Positions 1-8,956 of a stretch of 64,000 bases of DNA are shown here, piece by piece; positions within the stretch are counted from its first letter, which is position 1; every line of letters starts with the position of its first letter. A model generated the notes under the pieces. The model worked only from the letters and a program-made list of their open reading frames with translations, did not search any database and was not told the DNA's origin. Location: NCBI RefSeq assembly GCF_021353235.1, contig NZ_JAJTWT010000002.1:496001-560000 (forward strand). The letters run 5' to 3'. This DNA comes from Pelomonas caseinilytica (lineage in GTDB: Bacteria; Pseudomonadota; Gammaproteobacteria; Burkholderiales; Burkholderiaceae_C). The position numbers and the translations under genes were made by a program.

Positions 1-422
1 AGGCCCAGGACGGCGAGCGCATCCTGCCCGGCCACGGCTACATCGCGCCCGGCGGCCTGCACCTGACCATCGAGCGCAGCGGCGCCAACTATGTCGCCCG
101 CGTCCAGGACGGCGAGCCCATCAACCGCCACAAGCCGTCCGTGGAGGCCCTCTTCCTGTCGGCGGCCAAGGTCGTCGGTCCCAACGCCATCGGCATCATG
201 CTGACCGGCATGGGCGCGGACGGCGCACGGGCCATGAAGGTCATGAAGGACGCCGGAGCCTACAACTACTGCCAGGACGAGGCGAGCTGCGTCGTCTTCG
301 GCATGCCGCGCGAGGCCATCGCGGCCGGGGCGGCCGACGAGGTGCTGCCGCTCAACCAGATCGCCGCCAAGGTGCTGGAGCGGCTGCGCGCCACCTCGGG
401 CATCTCGCTGAACCGCGTCTGA
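1..422 (+). CDS. cheB: Protein-glutamate methylesterase CheB, C-terminal part (5' end outside window)
   Basis: This is the C-terminal 139 residues of the CheB methylesterase domain, read in the frame that begins at base 3. CheB demethylates (and deamidates) glutamyl residues of chemoreceptors to reset adaptation. The sequence shows the family's GYIAPGG.HL segment, the [12 protein letters not shown] loop that carries the catalytic aspartate, and the [12 protein letters not shown] segment near the end, followed by a normal stop. The N-terminal receiver domain and the catalytic serine and histidine lie upstream of the window. The window therefore starts at the end of a chemotaxis operon; no further chemotaxis gene follows. 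Identification is firm; the upstream extent is unknown. Confidence 0.95.
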   Translation, partial: AQDGERILPGHGYIAPGGLHLTIERSGANYVARVQDGEPINRHKPSVEALFLSAAKVVGPNAIGIMLTGMGADGARAMKVMKDAGAYNYCQDEASCVVFGMPREAIAAGAADEVLPLNQIAAKVLERLRATSGISLNRV

Positions 423-452
423 CCCTTCCTGGTTCAGCGGCCCGGGCCCGCC

Positions 453-746
453 TCAGCGCGCATCGGCCCTGGCCAGGGTCTGCCTCGGCACGTCACCGCG
501 CTCGGCCGGCAGCACAGGCTTGAAGCCGTCCAGGCGCTTGGCCGAGACCGGCACCCAGGCCACCTGAGCGGGCCGGGCCGCCTTCGTGGCGGGCGCGGCA
601 ACGTGGGCCTGCCGGTCAGCCGCGGCCTCCCTGAGTTCCGCATTGGTGTCGGTGAGCGCGAAAGCATTGACCGTAAGGCCCTGGAGGGTCAGGACGGCGA
701 GCGGGCCGATCACGAGGGCGTTCATCCAGCGAGGCGAGGTGTTCAT
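453..746 (-). CDS. Small secreted protein of unknown function
   Basis: A 97-residue protein that I do not recognise. Residues 1-32 look like a signal peptide (MNTSPRW, a hydrophobic stretch, then NAFA). The mature part is rich in Ala, Arg and Pro, with no cysteine and no known motif. The start at 746 is preferred over an upstream one because it is preceded by a good ribosome-binding site (AAGGA, about 7 nt away) and puts the hydrophobic segment at the N-terminus. It is divergent from a LysR regulator, with two operator-like inverted repeats between them, so it is a likely target of that regulator. Small secreted proteins of this kind are common in Burkholderiales, but no function can be assigned. 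Confidence 0.6.
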   Translation of the reverse strand: MNTSPRWMNALVIGPLAVLTLQGLTVNAFALTDTNAELREAAADRQAHVAAPATKAARPAQVAWVPVSAKRLDGFKPVLPAERGDVPRQTLARADAR

Positions 747-766
747 GACGAGTCCTTTTGTTGCGC

Positions 767-785
767 TGGTTATGCTAGGCAACCA
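767..785. promoter_or_regulatory. Putative LysR operator, copy 1
   Basis: The inverted repeat TGGTT-N9-AACCA fits the T-N11-A architecture of LysR-family binding sites. It lies 21 bp upstream of the start of the divergent secreted-protein gene. An identical arrangement recurs at 821-839, and the two copies are themselves linked by an AACCAAT...ATTGGTT inverted pair. Confidence 0.5.
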
Positions 786-820
786 ATGAGCAGTCCAGAA
801 GCGCTGTTTTCTTCACTGAT

Positions 821-839
821 TGGTTCAAACGGCTAACCA
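821..839. promoter_or_regulatory. Putative LysR operator, copy 2
   Basis: Second TGGTT-N9-AACCA inverted repeat, with the same arms and spacer length as copy 1 and a centre 54 bp away. It ends one base before the LysR start codon, which suggests autoregulation. Inferred from symmetry only. Confidence 0.5.
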
Positions 840-840
840 G

Positions 841-1797
841 ATGGCGTCCCTCGACCGGTTTCCCCTCCACTACCTGGCGGCCTTCCGCGCCGCCGCCCAG
901 ACCGAGAACCTGCGCGCCGCGGCCGAGAGCCTGCACCTCACGCACAGTGCCGTCAGCCAACAGATCCGCGGCCTGGAAGCGCAGCTCGGTTTCGAGGTCT
1001 TCACCCGCCAGGGCCGCCGCCTGGCGCTGAACCCGGCGGGCCAGGCCCTGCAGCGCGCCGTCACCAAGGTGTTCGCCGAGCTGCAGGCGGGCCTCGCCGC
1101 CGCCGCGCAGGCGCACGGCAGCGCCGCGCAGACGCTGCGCGTGACCGCCCTCCCCTCCTTCGCCCAGCGCTGGCTGTTGCCGCGGCTGCCACGCTGGCAG
1201 GCGTTGCAGCCCTGCATCGCGCTGGACCTGCACGCCTCGCAGCAGGTGGTGGACCTGGAACGCGAGGGCTTCCACCTTGGCCTGCGCATCGGGCGCGGGC
1301 CCTGGCCCGGGCTGGCCAGCGAGCCGCTGTTCCACTCGCCCCATATCGTCGTCGCCGCGCCGGCCCTGGCCCAGCGCCTGATCGGCCAGCCGCCTGAACT
1401 GCTGGCCCAGCAGCCGCTGCTGGGGGACGCCGACCTGTGGCGCGAATGGTTCGCCCAGGCCGGCTGCAAGGCCGCGGTGCCGCCGCCGGTCGCCACCTTC
1501 AACGATGCCGCCCTGCTGGGCCAGGCGGCCGAGCAGGGCATGGGCCTGGCGCTGACGCGCGAGCTGTTCGCCGCGGACGCGGTGCTCGACGGCCGCCTCG
1601 TCCGCGTGTCGGCCCAGGCGATCGACGAGGACGCCACCCGCGACTACCAGGTCGTCTACCCGGAGGCCCTGGGCAGCGACCCGGCGGTGCGCGCCTTCTG
1701 CGACTGGCTGCATGCCGAAGTGGCGACGCTGCAGCAGCAGCTCAACGAGGCCCCCGGGGCCGGCGCCGTCACAGGAACAGCTGCTGCAGATCGCTGA
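841..1797 (+). CDS. LysR-family transcriptional regulator (GcvA-like)
   Basis: A 318-residue LysR-type regulator. The N-terminal winged helix-turn-helix is clear (FRAAAQTENLRAAAESL, then LTHSAVSQQIRGLE, around residues 10-45). It is followed by a linker helix and a type 2 periplasmic-binding-protein effector domain to the C-terminus. The spacing from ALNPAGQALQRAVTKVF to LRVTALPSFAQRWLLPRL resembles GcvA-type regulators. ATG at 841 gives the conserved N-terminus; an upstream TTG at 820 would only add seven residues. The gene faces a secreted-protein gene with two symmetric sites between them and probably controls it. Its 3' end overlaps the 3' end of hemW by 29 bp on the other strand. Effector unknown. 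Confidence 0.9.
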   Translation: MASLDRFPLHYLAAFRAAAQTENLRAAAESLHLTHSAVSQQIRGLEAQLGFEVFTRQGRRLALNPAGQALQRAVTKVFAELQAGLAAAAQAHGSAAQTLRVTALPSFAQRWLLPRLPRWQALQPCIALDLHASQQVVDLEREGFHLGLRIGRGPWPGLASEPLFHSPHIVVAAPALAQRLIGQPPELLAQQPLLGDADLWREWFAQAGCKAAVPPPVATFNDAALLGQAAEQGMGLALTRELFAADAVLDGRLVRVSAQAIDEDATRDYQVVYPEALGSDPAVRAFCDWLHAEVATLQQQLNEAPGAGAVTGTAAADR

Positions 1798-2953
1798 GGA
1801 AGTCGAAGCCGCGCTCGGTCGGCTGGATGCGGGCCGGATCGGCGCTGAGCAGGCCGCGGCCGCGCGCCGTCCGCAGGGCCGGCGCGATGCTCGAGGGCGG
1901 CAGGCCGGTGCGCTCGAGGAACTGCGTCATCGCGACGCCATCCTTCAGGCGCAGCGCATTGAGCATGAACTCGAAGGGCAGGTCCTTGCGCGCCACTTCG
2001 TGCTCGTTGCTGACCTTGTCGGCCTGGGCCATGAAGGCCGCCGGCTCGCGCCAGCGCACCTGGCGCAGCACGCGGTGCGGGAAGCTCAGCTTGCTGTGGG
2101 CACCGGCCCCGATGCCGAGGTAGTCGCCGAACTGCCAGTAGTTGAGGTTGTGCAGGCAGCGATGGCCCTCGCGGGCATAGGCCGAGACCTCGTAGCGCGC
2201 CAGTCCATGGCCGGCGGTGCGCTCGGTGATGAGGTCGAGCATGTCGCTGGCGAGGTCCGCGTCCGGCAGGTGCTGCGGCGTGCGCGTGGCGAACACCGTG
2301 TTGGGCTCGATGGTCAAGTGGTAGATCGAGAGGTGCGGCGGCTCGAAGGACAGGGCCGTGTCCAGCTCGCGGGCGAGATCGTCCAGCGTCTGGCCCGGCA
2401 GGGCGTACATCAGGTCGAGGTTGAAGGTCTCGAACGAGGCAGCCGCCTCGGCCAGGGCCTCGCGGGCCTGGGTGGCGCTATGCACGCGCCCGAGGGTCTT
2501 GAGCTGGGTGTCATCGAAGCTCTGCACGCCCACTGACAGCCGCGTCACGCCCGCCTGTCGAAAGCCCCGGAAGCGCTCGCGCTCGAAGGTCCCGGGGTTG
2601 GCTTCCAGCGTGATCTCGCAGCCCGGCTCCAGCGGCAGTCGGGCGCGGATGTCGGAGATCAGCCGCGCGATCTGCTCGGGGTCGAAGAGGCTGGGCGTGC
2701 CCCCGCCGATGAAGATGCTGACGACCGGCCGGCCCCAGACCAGCGGCAAGGCGGCCTCCAGATCGGCGCGCAGGGCGGCGAGATAGGCCTCGGCCGTGTC
2801 GGCCGCCAGGGCGCCGTCCCGCACCTCATGCGAATTGAAGTCGCAATAGGGGCACTTGCGCAGGCACCAGGGCAGGTGCACGTACAGGGCCAGGGGCGGC
2901 AATGCCGGCAGCTGCAGCGTGCCGGGGCGCATCAGGTGGGCCAGGTCAGCCAT
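1769..2953 (-). CDS. hemW: HemW-type radical SAM protein (heme chaperone)
   Basis: A 394-residue radical SAM protein. The cluster-binding CxxxCxxC motif is at residues 30-37 (HLPWCLRKCPYCDF), followed by the SAM-binding IFIGGGTPS segment. The HNLNYW signature that separates HemW from the coproporphyrinogen dehydrogenase HemN is present in the second half (HCLHNLNYWQFGDYLGIG). HemW binds heme and is thought to deliver it to respiratory proteins. It is the last gene of a minus-strand run that begins with a Ser/Thr kinase, and starts 4 bp after the rdgB stop. Older annotations call such proteins oxygen-independent coproporphyrinogen III oxidase; the signature here argues against that. Confidence 0.93.
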   Translation of the reverse strand: MADLAHLMRPGTLQLPALPPLALYVHLPWCLRKCPYCDFNSHEVRDGALAADTAEAYLAALRADLEAALPLVWGRPVVSIFIGGGTPSLFDPEQIARLISDIRARLPLEPGCEITLEANPGTFERERFRGFRQAGVTRLSVGVQSFDDTQLKTLGRVHSATQAREALAEAAASFETFNLDLMYALPGQTLDDLARELDTALSFEPPHLSIYHLTIEPNTVFATRTPQHLPDADLASDMLDLITERTAGHGLARYEVSAYAREGHRCLHNLNYWQFGDYLGIGAGAHSKLSFPHRVLRQVRWREPAAFMAQADKVSNEHEVARKDLPFEFMLNALRLKDGVAMTQFLERTGLPPSSIAPALRTARGRGLLSADPARIQPTERGFDFLSDLQQLFL

Positions 2954-2957
2954 GCGA

Positions 2958-3563
2958 TCAACCGAGCTGCCAGACCTCGCGGAACTGGGCGATCAGCTGG
3001 GCCGCGGCAAGCGCCCGGTGGCTGTGCCGGTTCTTGACCTCGGCCGGCAGGCTGGCCACGGTCTGGCCCAGCGCGGGAATGCTCATCAACGGGTCGTAGC
3101 CGAAGCCTCCTTCGCCGCGGGGCGCGGTGAGGATCTCGCCGGCCCAACGGCCCATGGCGATCAAGGGTTCGGGGTCGTCAGCGCTGCGCACGGCGACGAG
3201 GGCGCAGACGAAGCGCGCGCGACGGTCGGCGACACCGGCCATCTCGGCCAGCAGCCGGGCATTGTTCGCCGCATCGCCCTTGTCGCCACCAGCGTCGAGC
3301 GCATAACGGGCCGACCGCACGCCCGGCGCGCCGCCGAGCGCGGCGACGCTCAGCCCCGAGTCGTCGGCCAGGGCCGGAAGACCGCTGGCGGCGGCGGCAT
3401 GGCGCGCCTTGGCCAGGGCGTTCTCGGCGAACGTGGCGTGCGGCTCCTCGGCCTCCGGGATGCCCAGGCTGCCCTGGTTGACCAGCTCGATGCCGAGCGG
3501 CGCGAACAGGGTCTGCAGCTCCAGGAGCTTCTTGGCGTTGTTGGAGGCGAGGACCAGCTTCAC
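2958..3563 (-). CDS. rdgB: dITP/XTP pyrophosphatase (RdgB/HAM1)
   Basis: A 201-residue Ham1-family NTP pyrophosphatase that removes non-canonical purine nucleotides (dITP, ITP, XTP) from the pool. It has the family signature at the N-terminus ([15 protein letters not shown]), the ADDSGL catalytic loop, [10 protein letters not shown], and K-NRHSHR near the end. The start is a GTG whose last bases overlap the rph stop codon (GTGA at 3560-3563), indicating translational coupling to rph. The pairing of rph with rdgB is conserved in Proteobacteria and supports the call. Confidence 0.95.
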   Translation of the reverse strand: MKLVLASNNAKKLLELQTLFAPLGIELVNQGSLGIPEAEEPHATFAENALAKARHAAAASGLPALADDSGLSVAALGGAPGVRSARYALDAGGDKGDAANNARLLAEMAGVADRRARFVCALVAVRSADDPEPLIAMGRWAGEILTAPRGEGGFGYDPLMSIPALGQTVASLPAEVKNRHSHRALAAAQLIAQFREVWQLG

Positions 3564-4291
3564 GATGCCAGCGCCGCCTGCTGGGCCGCACGCAGCTCGC
3601 GGATGCCCTTTTCGGCCAGATCCAGCAGGGCGTTCATCTCGTCGCGCGTGAACACCACGCCCTCGGCCGTGCCCTGCAGCTCGACGAAGCCGCCGGAGCC
3701 GGTCATGACGACGTTCATGTCGGTGTCGCAGGCGGCGTCCTCGACGTATTCCAGGTCCAGCAGCGGCACGCCGTCGACGATGCCGACCGAAATGGCCGCG
3801 ACCGAGTCCTTGATCGGCGAGCGCGAAAGCTTGCTGTCCGCCAGCAGCTTGTTGACGGCATCCTGGGCCGCCACGAAGGCGCCGGTGATGGCCGCCGTGC
3901 GCGTGCCGCCGTCGGCCTGCAGCACGTCGCAGTCCAGCGTGATGGTGCGCTCGCCGAGGGCGGCGAGGTCGAAGACCGCGCGCAGGGAGCGGCCGATGAG
4001 GCGCTGGATCTCCTGCGTGCGCCCGCTCTGCTTGCCCTTGGCGGCCTCGCGGTCGCCGCGGGTATGGGTGGCGCGCGGCAGCATGCCGTATTCGGCCGTC
4101 ACCCAGCCTTCGCCCGAACCGCGCTTGTGCGGCGGCACGCGTTCCTCGACGGAGGCGGTGCACAGCACCCGCGTGCCGCCGAACTCGATCAGCACCGAGC
4201 CTTCGGCATGCACGGTGAATCCGCGGGTGATGCGCACGGGACGCAACTGGTTGGCGGCGCGGCCTGCGCTGCGCGTGTAGTTCTGGGTCAT
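3560..4291 (-). CDS. rph: Ribonuclease PH
   Basis: A 243-residue phosphorolytic 3'-5' exoribonuclease that trims tRNA 3' ends. Visible family features are the N-terminal R-R-x-N-Q-LRP.I segment, [12 protein letters not shown], the phosphate-binding [19 protein letters not shown] stretch, the [23 protein letters not shown] core and the C-terminal TGSG..VE.QGTAEG motif. The length matches the family. The start at 4291 gives the standard N-terminus ([11 protein letters not shown]). It lies 13 bp after the PP2C phosphatase and overlaps rdgB by 4 nt, so it belongs to the same minus-strand operon. Confidence 0.96.
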   Translation of the reverse strand: MTQNYTRSAGRAANQLRPVRITRGFTVHAEGSVLIEFGGTRVLCTASVEERVPPHKRGSGEGWVTAEYGMLPRATHTRGDREAAKGKQSGRTQEIQRLIGRSLRAVFDLAALGERTITLDCDVLQADGGTRTAAITGAFVAAQDAVNKLLADSKLSRSPIKDSVAAISVGIVDGVPLLDLEYVEDAACDTDMNVVMTGSGGFVELQGTAEGVVFTRDEMNALLDLAEKGIRELRAAQQAALAS

Positions 4292-4304
4292 GGCGGAAGA
4301 AAGG

Positions 4305-5213
4305 TTAGCGGCGATGGATGCCGCGGCCGGACTGGCGGATGGCTTCGTTGATCTCGCGCACCGAGCGCTCGATCTCCTCTTCGTCCATGCCGGCGACGAG
4401 GTCGGCGTCCAGCGCGCCCTGGATGGTGGAGGCGAAACCGGAATTGCCGAGGTTCTGGGTGGTGTCGCCCGAGGGGTCGCCCTCGCCCTCCCATTCGACG
4501 GACAGCACGGTGACGTTGTCGCTGCGCGCCCCGCCACGGCGCAGGGCCTGCTCGACGAGTTCAGGCGCGGCCTCGGAGATGACCTGGTCGGCCATCTGCT
4601 GGACGATCTCGTGGTCCTCCACGCTACCCCACAGGCCGTCGGAACACAGCAGGATGCGGTCTCCCGGCTCCAGCACCAGTGGGCCCTGGCAGTCCACCAT
4701 GGGCTTGCCGGGGCTGCCCAGGCAGGTGAAGAGCACGTTGCGGTTGAAAGGCTCCACGCCGCGGCCGACGCGGCCCAGGGCCTCCTGCAGCTCGGAGTAG
4801 GAATGGTCCCGCGTACGGGCGATCAGCTTGCCGGCACGCACGAGGTACAGGCGCGAGTCGCCGCAGTGGGCCCACCACGCCTGGTTGCCCTGCAGGATGC
4901 AGGCGACCACGGTGGTGCGGGGTGTGTCCGACAGGCCCTTGCTCTGCGCATAGCGCAACAGCTGGTGGTGGGCGATGACGATGGTTTCCTGCAGGAAGCG
5001 CTGGGGGTCGTCCAGCACGGGGCGGGCATCCTGCTGGAACAGGGCCGCCAGCGTCTGCAGCGCGATCTGCGCCGCGACCTCGCCCTCCGGGTGGCCACCC
5101 ATGCCATCGGCCAGGGCGAAAAGACCCGCTTCCCGCGTGAAGCAATAGCCCATGCGGTCTTCGTTGGTCTCACGGCCACCGCGGCGGCTGACCTGGAAGA
5201 CGCTGAACCTCAC
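4305..5213 (-). CDS. PP2C-family protein serine/threonine phosphatase
   Basis: A 302-residue metal-dependent phosphatase. Metal-site motifs are visible: the [11 protein letters not shown] segment (residues 10-20), [13 protein letters not shown] (34-45), [18 protein letters not shown], and [10 protein letters not shown] towards the C-terminus. About 60 acidic residues follow the catalytic domain and have no recognised motif. The best start is a GTG at 5213 that overlaps the kinase stop codon (GTGA, 5210-5213); longer in-frame starts would run back inside the kinase gene. It is the natural antagonist of the adjacent Ser/Thr kinase. The pair sits between yicC and rph in many Burkholderiales, from memory; its substrates are unknown. 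Confidence 0.9.
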   Translation of the reverse strand: MRFSVFQVSRRGGRETNEDRMGYCFTREAGLFALADGMGGHPEGEVAAQIALQTLAALFQQDARPVLDDPQRFLQETIVIAHHQLLRYAQSKGLSDTPRTTVVACILQGNQAWWAHCGDSRLYLVRAGKLIARTRDHSYSELQEALGRVGRGVEPFNRNVLFTCLGSPGKPMVDCQGPLVLEPGDRILLCSDGLWGSVEDHEIVQQMADQVISEAAPELVEQALRRGGARSDNVTVLSVEWEGEGDPSGDTTQNLGNSGFASTIQGALDADLVAGMDEEEIERSVREINEAIRQSGRGIHRR

Positions 5214-6178
5214 GCCTTCGCCCCGGATTTGAGGTTTTCCAACTGGAGCTTGAGGCGCTCGCTGAAGGAAAGTTTGGTGTAGCGCCTCTCGGTCTCGCGG
5301 GCGAGTTCCTTCTGCAGCGCGAACACACTCTGCGGGCGCGACAGCGGGTCGAGCGACATGCACCACTCAGTGACTTCGAGCAGGTTGTCGGAATAGACAT
5401 TGCGCAGCCGTGACAGGCTGAGCGAGAGGCGATCCTTCTCGAGGCGCTGCGGCGCGTCGTTGGGCGGGTAGCCCTGCATGCAGGCGTAGATGCAGGCGCC
5501 GATGGCGTAGATGTCGGTCCACGGCCCCAGCGAGCCGTCGCGGCGGTACATCTCCGGGGCGGCAAAGCCGGGCGTGTACATCGGACGGATGAAGTTGCCT
5601 TCCTTGCTCAGCACTTCGCGCGCGGCGCCGAAGTCCAGCAGCACGGCTTTGTTGTCGTTGGTGATGAAGATGTTGGCCGGCTTGATGTCCAGGTGCAGCA
5701 TCTTGTGCTGGTGGACGATGCGCAGGCCGCGCAGGATCTCGTCGAAGAGGCTGCGGATGGTCGACTCGCGGAAGACCTTGTCGCGCTTCATGTCGCGTGC
5801 GGTCACGATGAAGTCCTGCAAGGTGTCGCCTTGCAGATAGTTCATGACCATGTAGACGGTCTCGTTCTCGCGCAGGAAGTTCAGCACCGACACGACGCTC
5901 GGGTGCGAGATTTGCGCCAGCGAACGGCCCTCCTCGAAGAAGCTCTTCAGGCCGAGCCGGTAAAGCGGCTGCTTCTCGGGCTTGACGCGAGGGGTCAGTT
6001 CGCCCGGCGAGCGCTCGGCCAGCGACGAGGGCAGATATTCCTTCAACGCGACGAGGTGATGGTCGGGGTCCTCGGCGAGGTAGACCACACCGAAACCGCC
6101 CGCCGCCAGTCGCTTGATGATCTGGTAGCCCCCAACCACCGTGCCTGCGGGCAGGGGCGCCGGCTTCGGCTTGGACAT
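5210..6178 (-). CDS. Hanks-type serine/threonine protein kinase
   Basis: A 322-residue cytoplasmic eukaryotic-like kinase with no transmembrane segment. It carries the glycine loop (LAAGGFGVVY, about residues 24-33), the ATP lysine K46 (VALKEY), the catalytic loop HLDIKPANIF (D164, N169), and DFG at 182-184 followed by a long activation segment (GNFIRPMYTPGFAAPEMY). The HLD rather than HRD form marks it as a non-RD-type kinase. Start at 6178 chosen because it begins just before the GYQI kinase core; an upstream in-frame start would run into the yicC promoter. Coupled by a 4-nt overlap to the PP2C phosphatase. Divergent from yicC with 45 bp between start codons. Confidence 0.93.
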   Translation of the reverse strand: MSKPKPAPLPAGTVVGGYQIIKRLAAGGFGVVYLAEDPDHHLVALKEYLPSSLAERSPGELTPRVKPEKQPLYRLGLKSFFEEGRSLAQISHPSVVSVLNFLRENETVYMVMNYLQGDTLQDFIVTARDMKRDKVFRESTIRSLFDEILRGLRIVHQHKMLHLDIKPANIFITNDNKAVLLDFGAAREVLSKEGNFIRPMYTPGFAAPEMYRRDGSLGPWTDIYAIGACIYACMQGYPPNDAPQRLEKDRLSLSLSRLRNVYSDNLLEVTEWCMSLDPLSRPQSVFALQKELARETERRYTKLSFSERLKLQLENLKSGAKA

Positions 6179-6223
6179 AATCGCGTTAAATCTCTTGGTT
6201 AACGTCTGTTTTGCGAGTGCGAA

Positions 6224-7138
6224 ATGCCAGTCTACAGCATGACCGGGTACGCCAATTCCCTGGCGCAACCCCCTAAAGCCGAAGATGGCAGCGCTACCGC
6301 GCCGGCTGCCGTCAGCGTCGAATTACGTTCCGTCAACGGCCGGTTTCTGGACCTGTCCATGCGCATGCCCGAAGAGCTGCGCGGGCTGGAGCCGCAGTTG
6401 CGCGAACTCGTCGCGGCCCGCTTCAAGCGCGGCAAGATCGAATTGCGCATCAACACCCAGCGCGAGGCCGACGGCAGCTGGCCGCAGCCCCAGCCCGAGC
6501 AGCTCAATCGCCTGGCCAGCCTGGAGGCCAAGGTGCGGGCCTGGCTGCCGCAGGCCGCGCCGCTGTCCGTGCACGAGGCGCTGAACTGGTGCAAGAGCGG
6601 AGGCAATGCGCCCGCCCAGCTCGACACCGCCACCCTCGAAGCGGCCCGGGCCTGCGTCGAGGGGCTGGCCGAGTCCCGCGAGCGCGAGGGCGAGAAGCTG
6701 GTGGCCATCCTGGACGAACGCATCCAGCGCCTGCGCCAGCTTGCCGACGAGGCCGAGCCCCTGCTGCCGGCCGTCGTGGCCCGCCAGCAGCAGCGCTTCC
6801 TCGAGCGCTGGCAGGAGGCTCTGGCGGCCACCGGCGCGTCCAACACGGTGCCGCAGGAAGCCCTGCAGGAGCGGGCCCTCAACGAGGCTGCGGCCTTCGC
6901 CATCCGCATCGACGTGGCCGAGGAACTGGCACGGCTGCGCGCCCACCTCGACGAACTCAGTCGCCTGCTCAAAAAAGGCGGCGAACTCGGCAAACGCCTG
7001 GATTTCCTGATTCAGGAATTACATCGTGAAGCGAATACCCTGGGTTCGAAATCCGCGGCGCTGGAGCTGACGAATATCTCGGTGGAAATGAAAGTGGCCA
7101 TCGAGCAGATGCGCGAGCAGGTGCAAAACCTCGAATAG
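6224..7138 (+). CDS. yicC: YicC-family endoribonuclease
   Basis: A 304-residue protein of the YicC/YloC family. The N-terminal signature is intact (MPVYSMTGYANS, then VELRSVNGRFLDLSMRMPEEL), as is the C-terminal block (GKRLDFLIQELHREANTLGSKS...VEMKVAIEQMREQVQNLE). Members act as endoribonucleases on small RNAs and mRNAs. The family is near 290 residues; the small excess here is an insertion after residue 14 (the AQPPKAEDGSATAPAA region), which other Burkholderiales may share. It is transcribed alone, away from the kinase operon. In many Proteobacteria yicC neighbours gmk and rpoZ, and here those genes follow after two unrelated ones. Confidence 0.95.
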   Translation: MPVYSMTGYANSLAQPPKAEDGSATAPAAVSVELRSVNGRFLDLSMRMPEELRGLEPQLRELVAARFKRGKIELRINTQREADGSWPQPQPEQLNRLASLEAKVRAWLPQAAPLSVHEALNWCKSGGNAPAQLDTATLEAARACVEGLAESREREGEKLVAILDERIQRLRQLADEAEPLLPAVVARQQQRFLERWQEALAATGASNTVPQEALQERALNEAAAFAIRIDVAEELARLRAHLDELSRLLKKGGELGKRLDFLIQELHREANTLGSKSAALELTNISVEMKVAIEQMREQVQNLE

Positions 7139-7183
7139 CGCGCGACACAAATCCGCAGCCCGGGCGCTGCGCACCACGGGTCA

Positions 7184-8038
7184 CTAACGCCCCCGCGAGC
7201 TGCAGCCCGCGCTCGACAGCCCGAGCGCGGACAGGGCGCCGAGCCAGCGGTCGCTGCAGGCCACGCGGGCGAGCGCATCGAGCACAGCCTGCTCGTCATG
7301 GGGGTCGGCCATGCGCACGGCCACGCGGCGGACGATCACCTGCGGCTCCGGAAAGGCCGTCGGCCGCAGCGGCACCGGGCATTGCACCAGGGGCACGGTG
7401 CCGGCCAGTTCCGACCTGCTGATGACCACGAAGTCGACTCGGCCGAGGCAGAGCTTCCTGAGGTTGGCCACGTGGTCGAGGGCATCGTCGCGCTTCACGC
7501 GCCCCGCCTCGACGAGAGGCCCTACCAGGCGGTAGACGTGGCCCGCCACGGCCCCGAAGCGCAGGCCCGAAAGCTCGTCCAGCGAGGTGATGGCCAGCGG
7601 CCTCACGCTGACGATGAGGTTCTCGTCCACCATGACCGGCGCCGACCACTGCACCGGCCGCGAAAAGGCCTTGGGCAGGAACTCTGGCGCCAGGAACAGG
7701 GCCATGCCCTGGAAGGCCGGCTCACTCAGCACCGCCTCGAGGCGTCGCCTGGGAATGCTCTCGACGAAGGCCCTGGCGCCGCCTGGCATGGCTTCCTCGT
7801 TCAGCAGCGTTACAAAGGTCGCCGCCAGGCCCCCGCCCTCGGGCCTGGTGAACGGCGGCTGCGCATAGCTGTTCAAGGCCGGCAAGGCGGCACGCCCCTG
7901 CGCCATGGCCGGCGCCGAGAAGAAGGCCATGGCGAGAGCGAACCGGGCACAAAAGCGGCGCACGGCCCAGCCACGATGGCCCGGGGCGGCATCTGCCACC
8001 CAGCCTCCAAGCGCAAGCTCTCGTCTGACGCAAGCCAT
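7184..8038 (-). CDS. Periplasmic substrate-binding-protein-like protein
   Basis: A 284-residue protein resembling a bacterial extracellular solute-binding protein family 3 domain, without adjoining transporter genes. After a signal-peptide-like stretch (FCARFALAMAFFSAPAMAQG) it shows a weak periplasmic-binding fold: a Y-PPFT segment near the mature N-terminus, a LSGLRFGAVAGHVYR segment typical of the second lobe, and LCLGRVDFVVISRSEL. The start at 8038 has a good ribosome-binding site (GGGAGG, 9 nt upstream) but gives a long N-region before the hydrophobic core; a GTG at 7963 would place the signal peptide at the very N-terminus. Such orphan proteins are common in Burkholderiales. Ligand and role unknown. 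Confidence 0.7.
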   Translation of the reverse strand: MACVRRELALGGWVADAAPGHRGWAVRRFCARFALAMAFFSAPAMAQGRAALPALNSYAQPPFTRPEGGGLAATFVTLLNEEAMPGGARAFVESIPRRRLEAVLSEPAFQGMALFLAPEFLPKAFSRPVQWSAPVMVDENLIVSVRPLAITSLDELSGLRFGAVAGHVYRLVGPLVEAGRVKRDDALDHVANLRKLCLGRVDFVVISRSELAGTVPLVQCPVPLRPTAFPEPQVIVRRVAVRMADPHDEQAVLDALARVACSDRWLGALSALGLSSAGCSSRGR

Positions 8039-8232
8039 ATCGCGCAGCCTCCCTGGCAGCGGTGCGATGCCGCCCGGCAAGCGGCATGCCTGTACCCCAT
8101 TCTGCCGGGAATGCACTGGCGTGCTAACGCCTCGACTTCAGCTCATGACCCCGCTCGTCGAGCGCGAATGCCGCGAACGACTCGGGGCCCGATACTCGCG
8201 GCACTCCGTCCGGCACGCCTGCGCTCCATCCC

Positions 8233-8790
8233 ATGATCCGCCGACTGTCCCTCGCCGCCGCGGCGCTGTGCGCCGCCATCGTGCTGCTCAGCTGCGGCAT
8301 CGCCGGCTACATGGCCACGGGACACCTCGACATCGAGCAGGCCCAGCTGCAGGCCCGCATTGCGCCGCGCTTCCCGCTGCGCCAGTGCAAGGCCGTCATC
8401 GTCTGCCTGGAGCTGTCCCATCCCTTGGTGGTGCTGCGGGACGGCGAGGACCGCCTCGGCCTCACCGCCGACGTCAAGGTACTGCTGGGCACGCGCGAGC
8501 GCGCGGGGCGGCTGGAGTTGTCCGGCCGGCCGCGCTATGTCCCGCAGGAGGGGCAGCTCTTCCTCGACGACCTGGAGATCAGCACGCTGGAGCTGGAGGG
8601 CCTGGCGCCCGAGTACGCCGAGTTCGTGAAGGCCCGTGGCGCCCTGGCGGCCCGGCAGGCGCTGGAGTCGCACCCCGTCTACACCCTGGACACCACGACG
8701 GCCAAGGGCGCGCTCGCCAGGCAGGCGGTGCGCGACGTGAAGGTGGTGGGCGGCAAATTGAGGATCAGCTTTGCCGGATCGACGCCCTGA
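8233..8790 (+). CDS. DUF1439 (YceB-like) lipoprotein
   Basis: A 185-residue protein matching the overall pattern of E. coli YceB / DUF1439: N-terminal lipobox (VLLSC-G, cysteine about residue 21), an N-terminal helix region, [24 protein letters not shown], a [10 protein letters not shown] strand, and a C-terminal [32 protein letters not shown] block. Members are envelope lipoproteins of unknown function with an SMP/BPI-like fold. It is divergent from the periplasmic binding-like gene, with about 194 bp between starts in which I see no clear promoter, and lies 166 bp upstream of gmk. Confidence 0.8.
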   Translation: MIRRLSLAAAALCAAIVLLSCGIAGYMATGHLDIEQAQLQARIAPRFPLRQCKAVIVCLELSHPLVVLRDGEDRLGLTADVKVLLGTRERAGRLELSGRPRYVPQEGQLFLDDLEISTLELEGLAPEYAEFVKARGALAARQALESHPVYTLDTTTAKGALARQAVRDVKVVGGKLRISFAGSTP

Positions 8791-8956
8791 GGCGTCCAAG
8801 GCGCCCCGCGCCCGCCGCGGCGGCAATAGTTGCCGACGCACGGGCTTGCTTGCCGCATCGCCGGGATGTCCCGCAGGACTGCGCGCTACAGTCCCGGCTC
8901 GCCGCCACCGACCCGGCCAACCGAGCCCGGGTCCCAGAACACCGCCCCGCTCCGCC

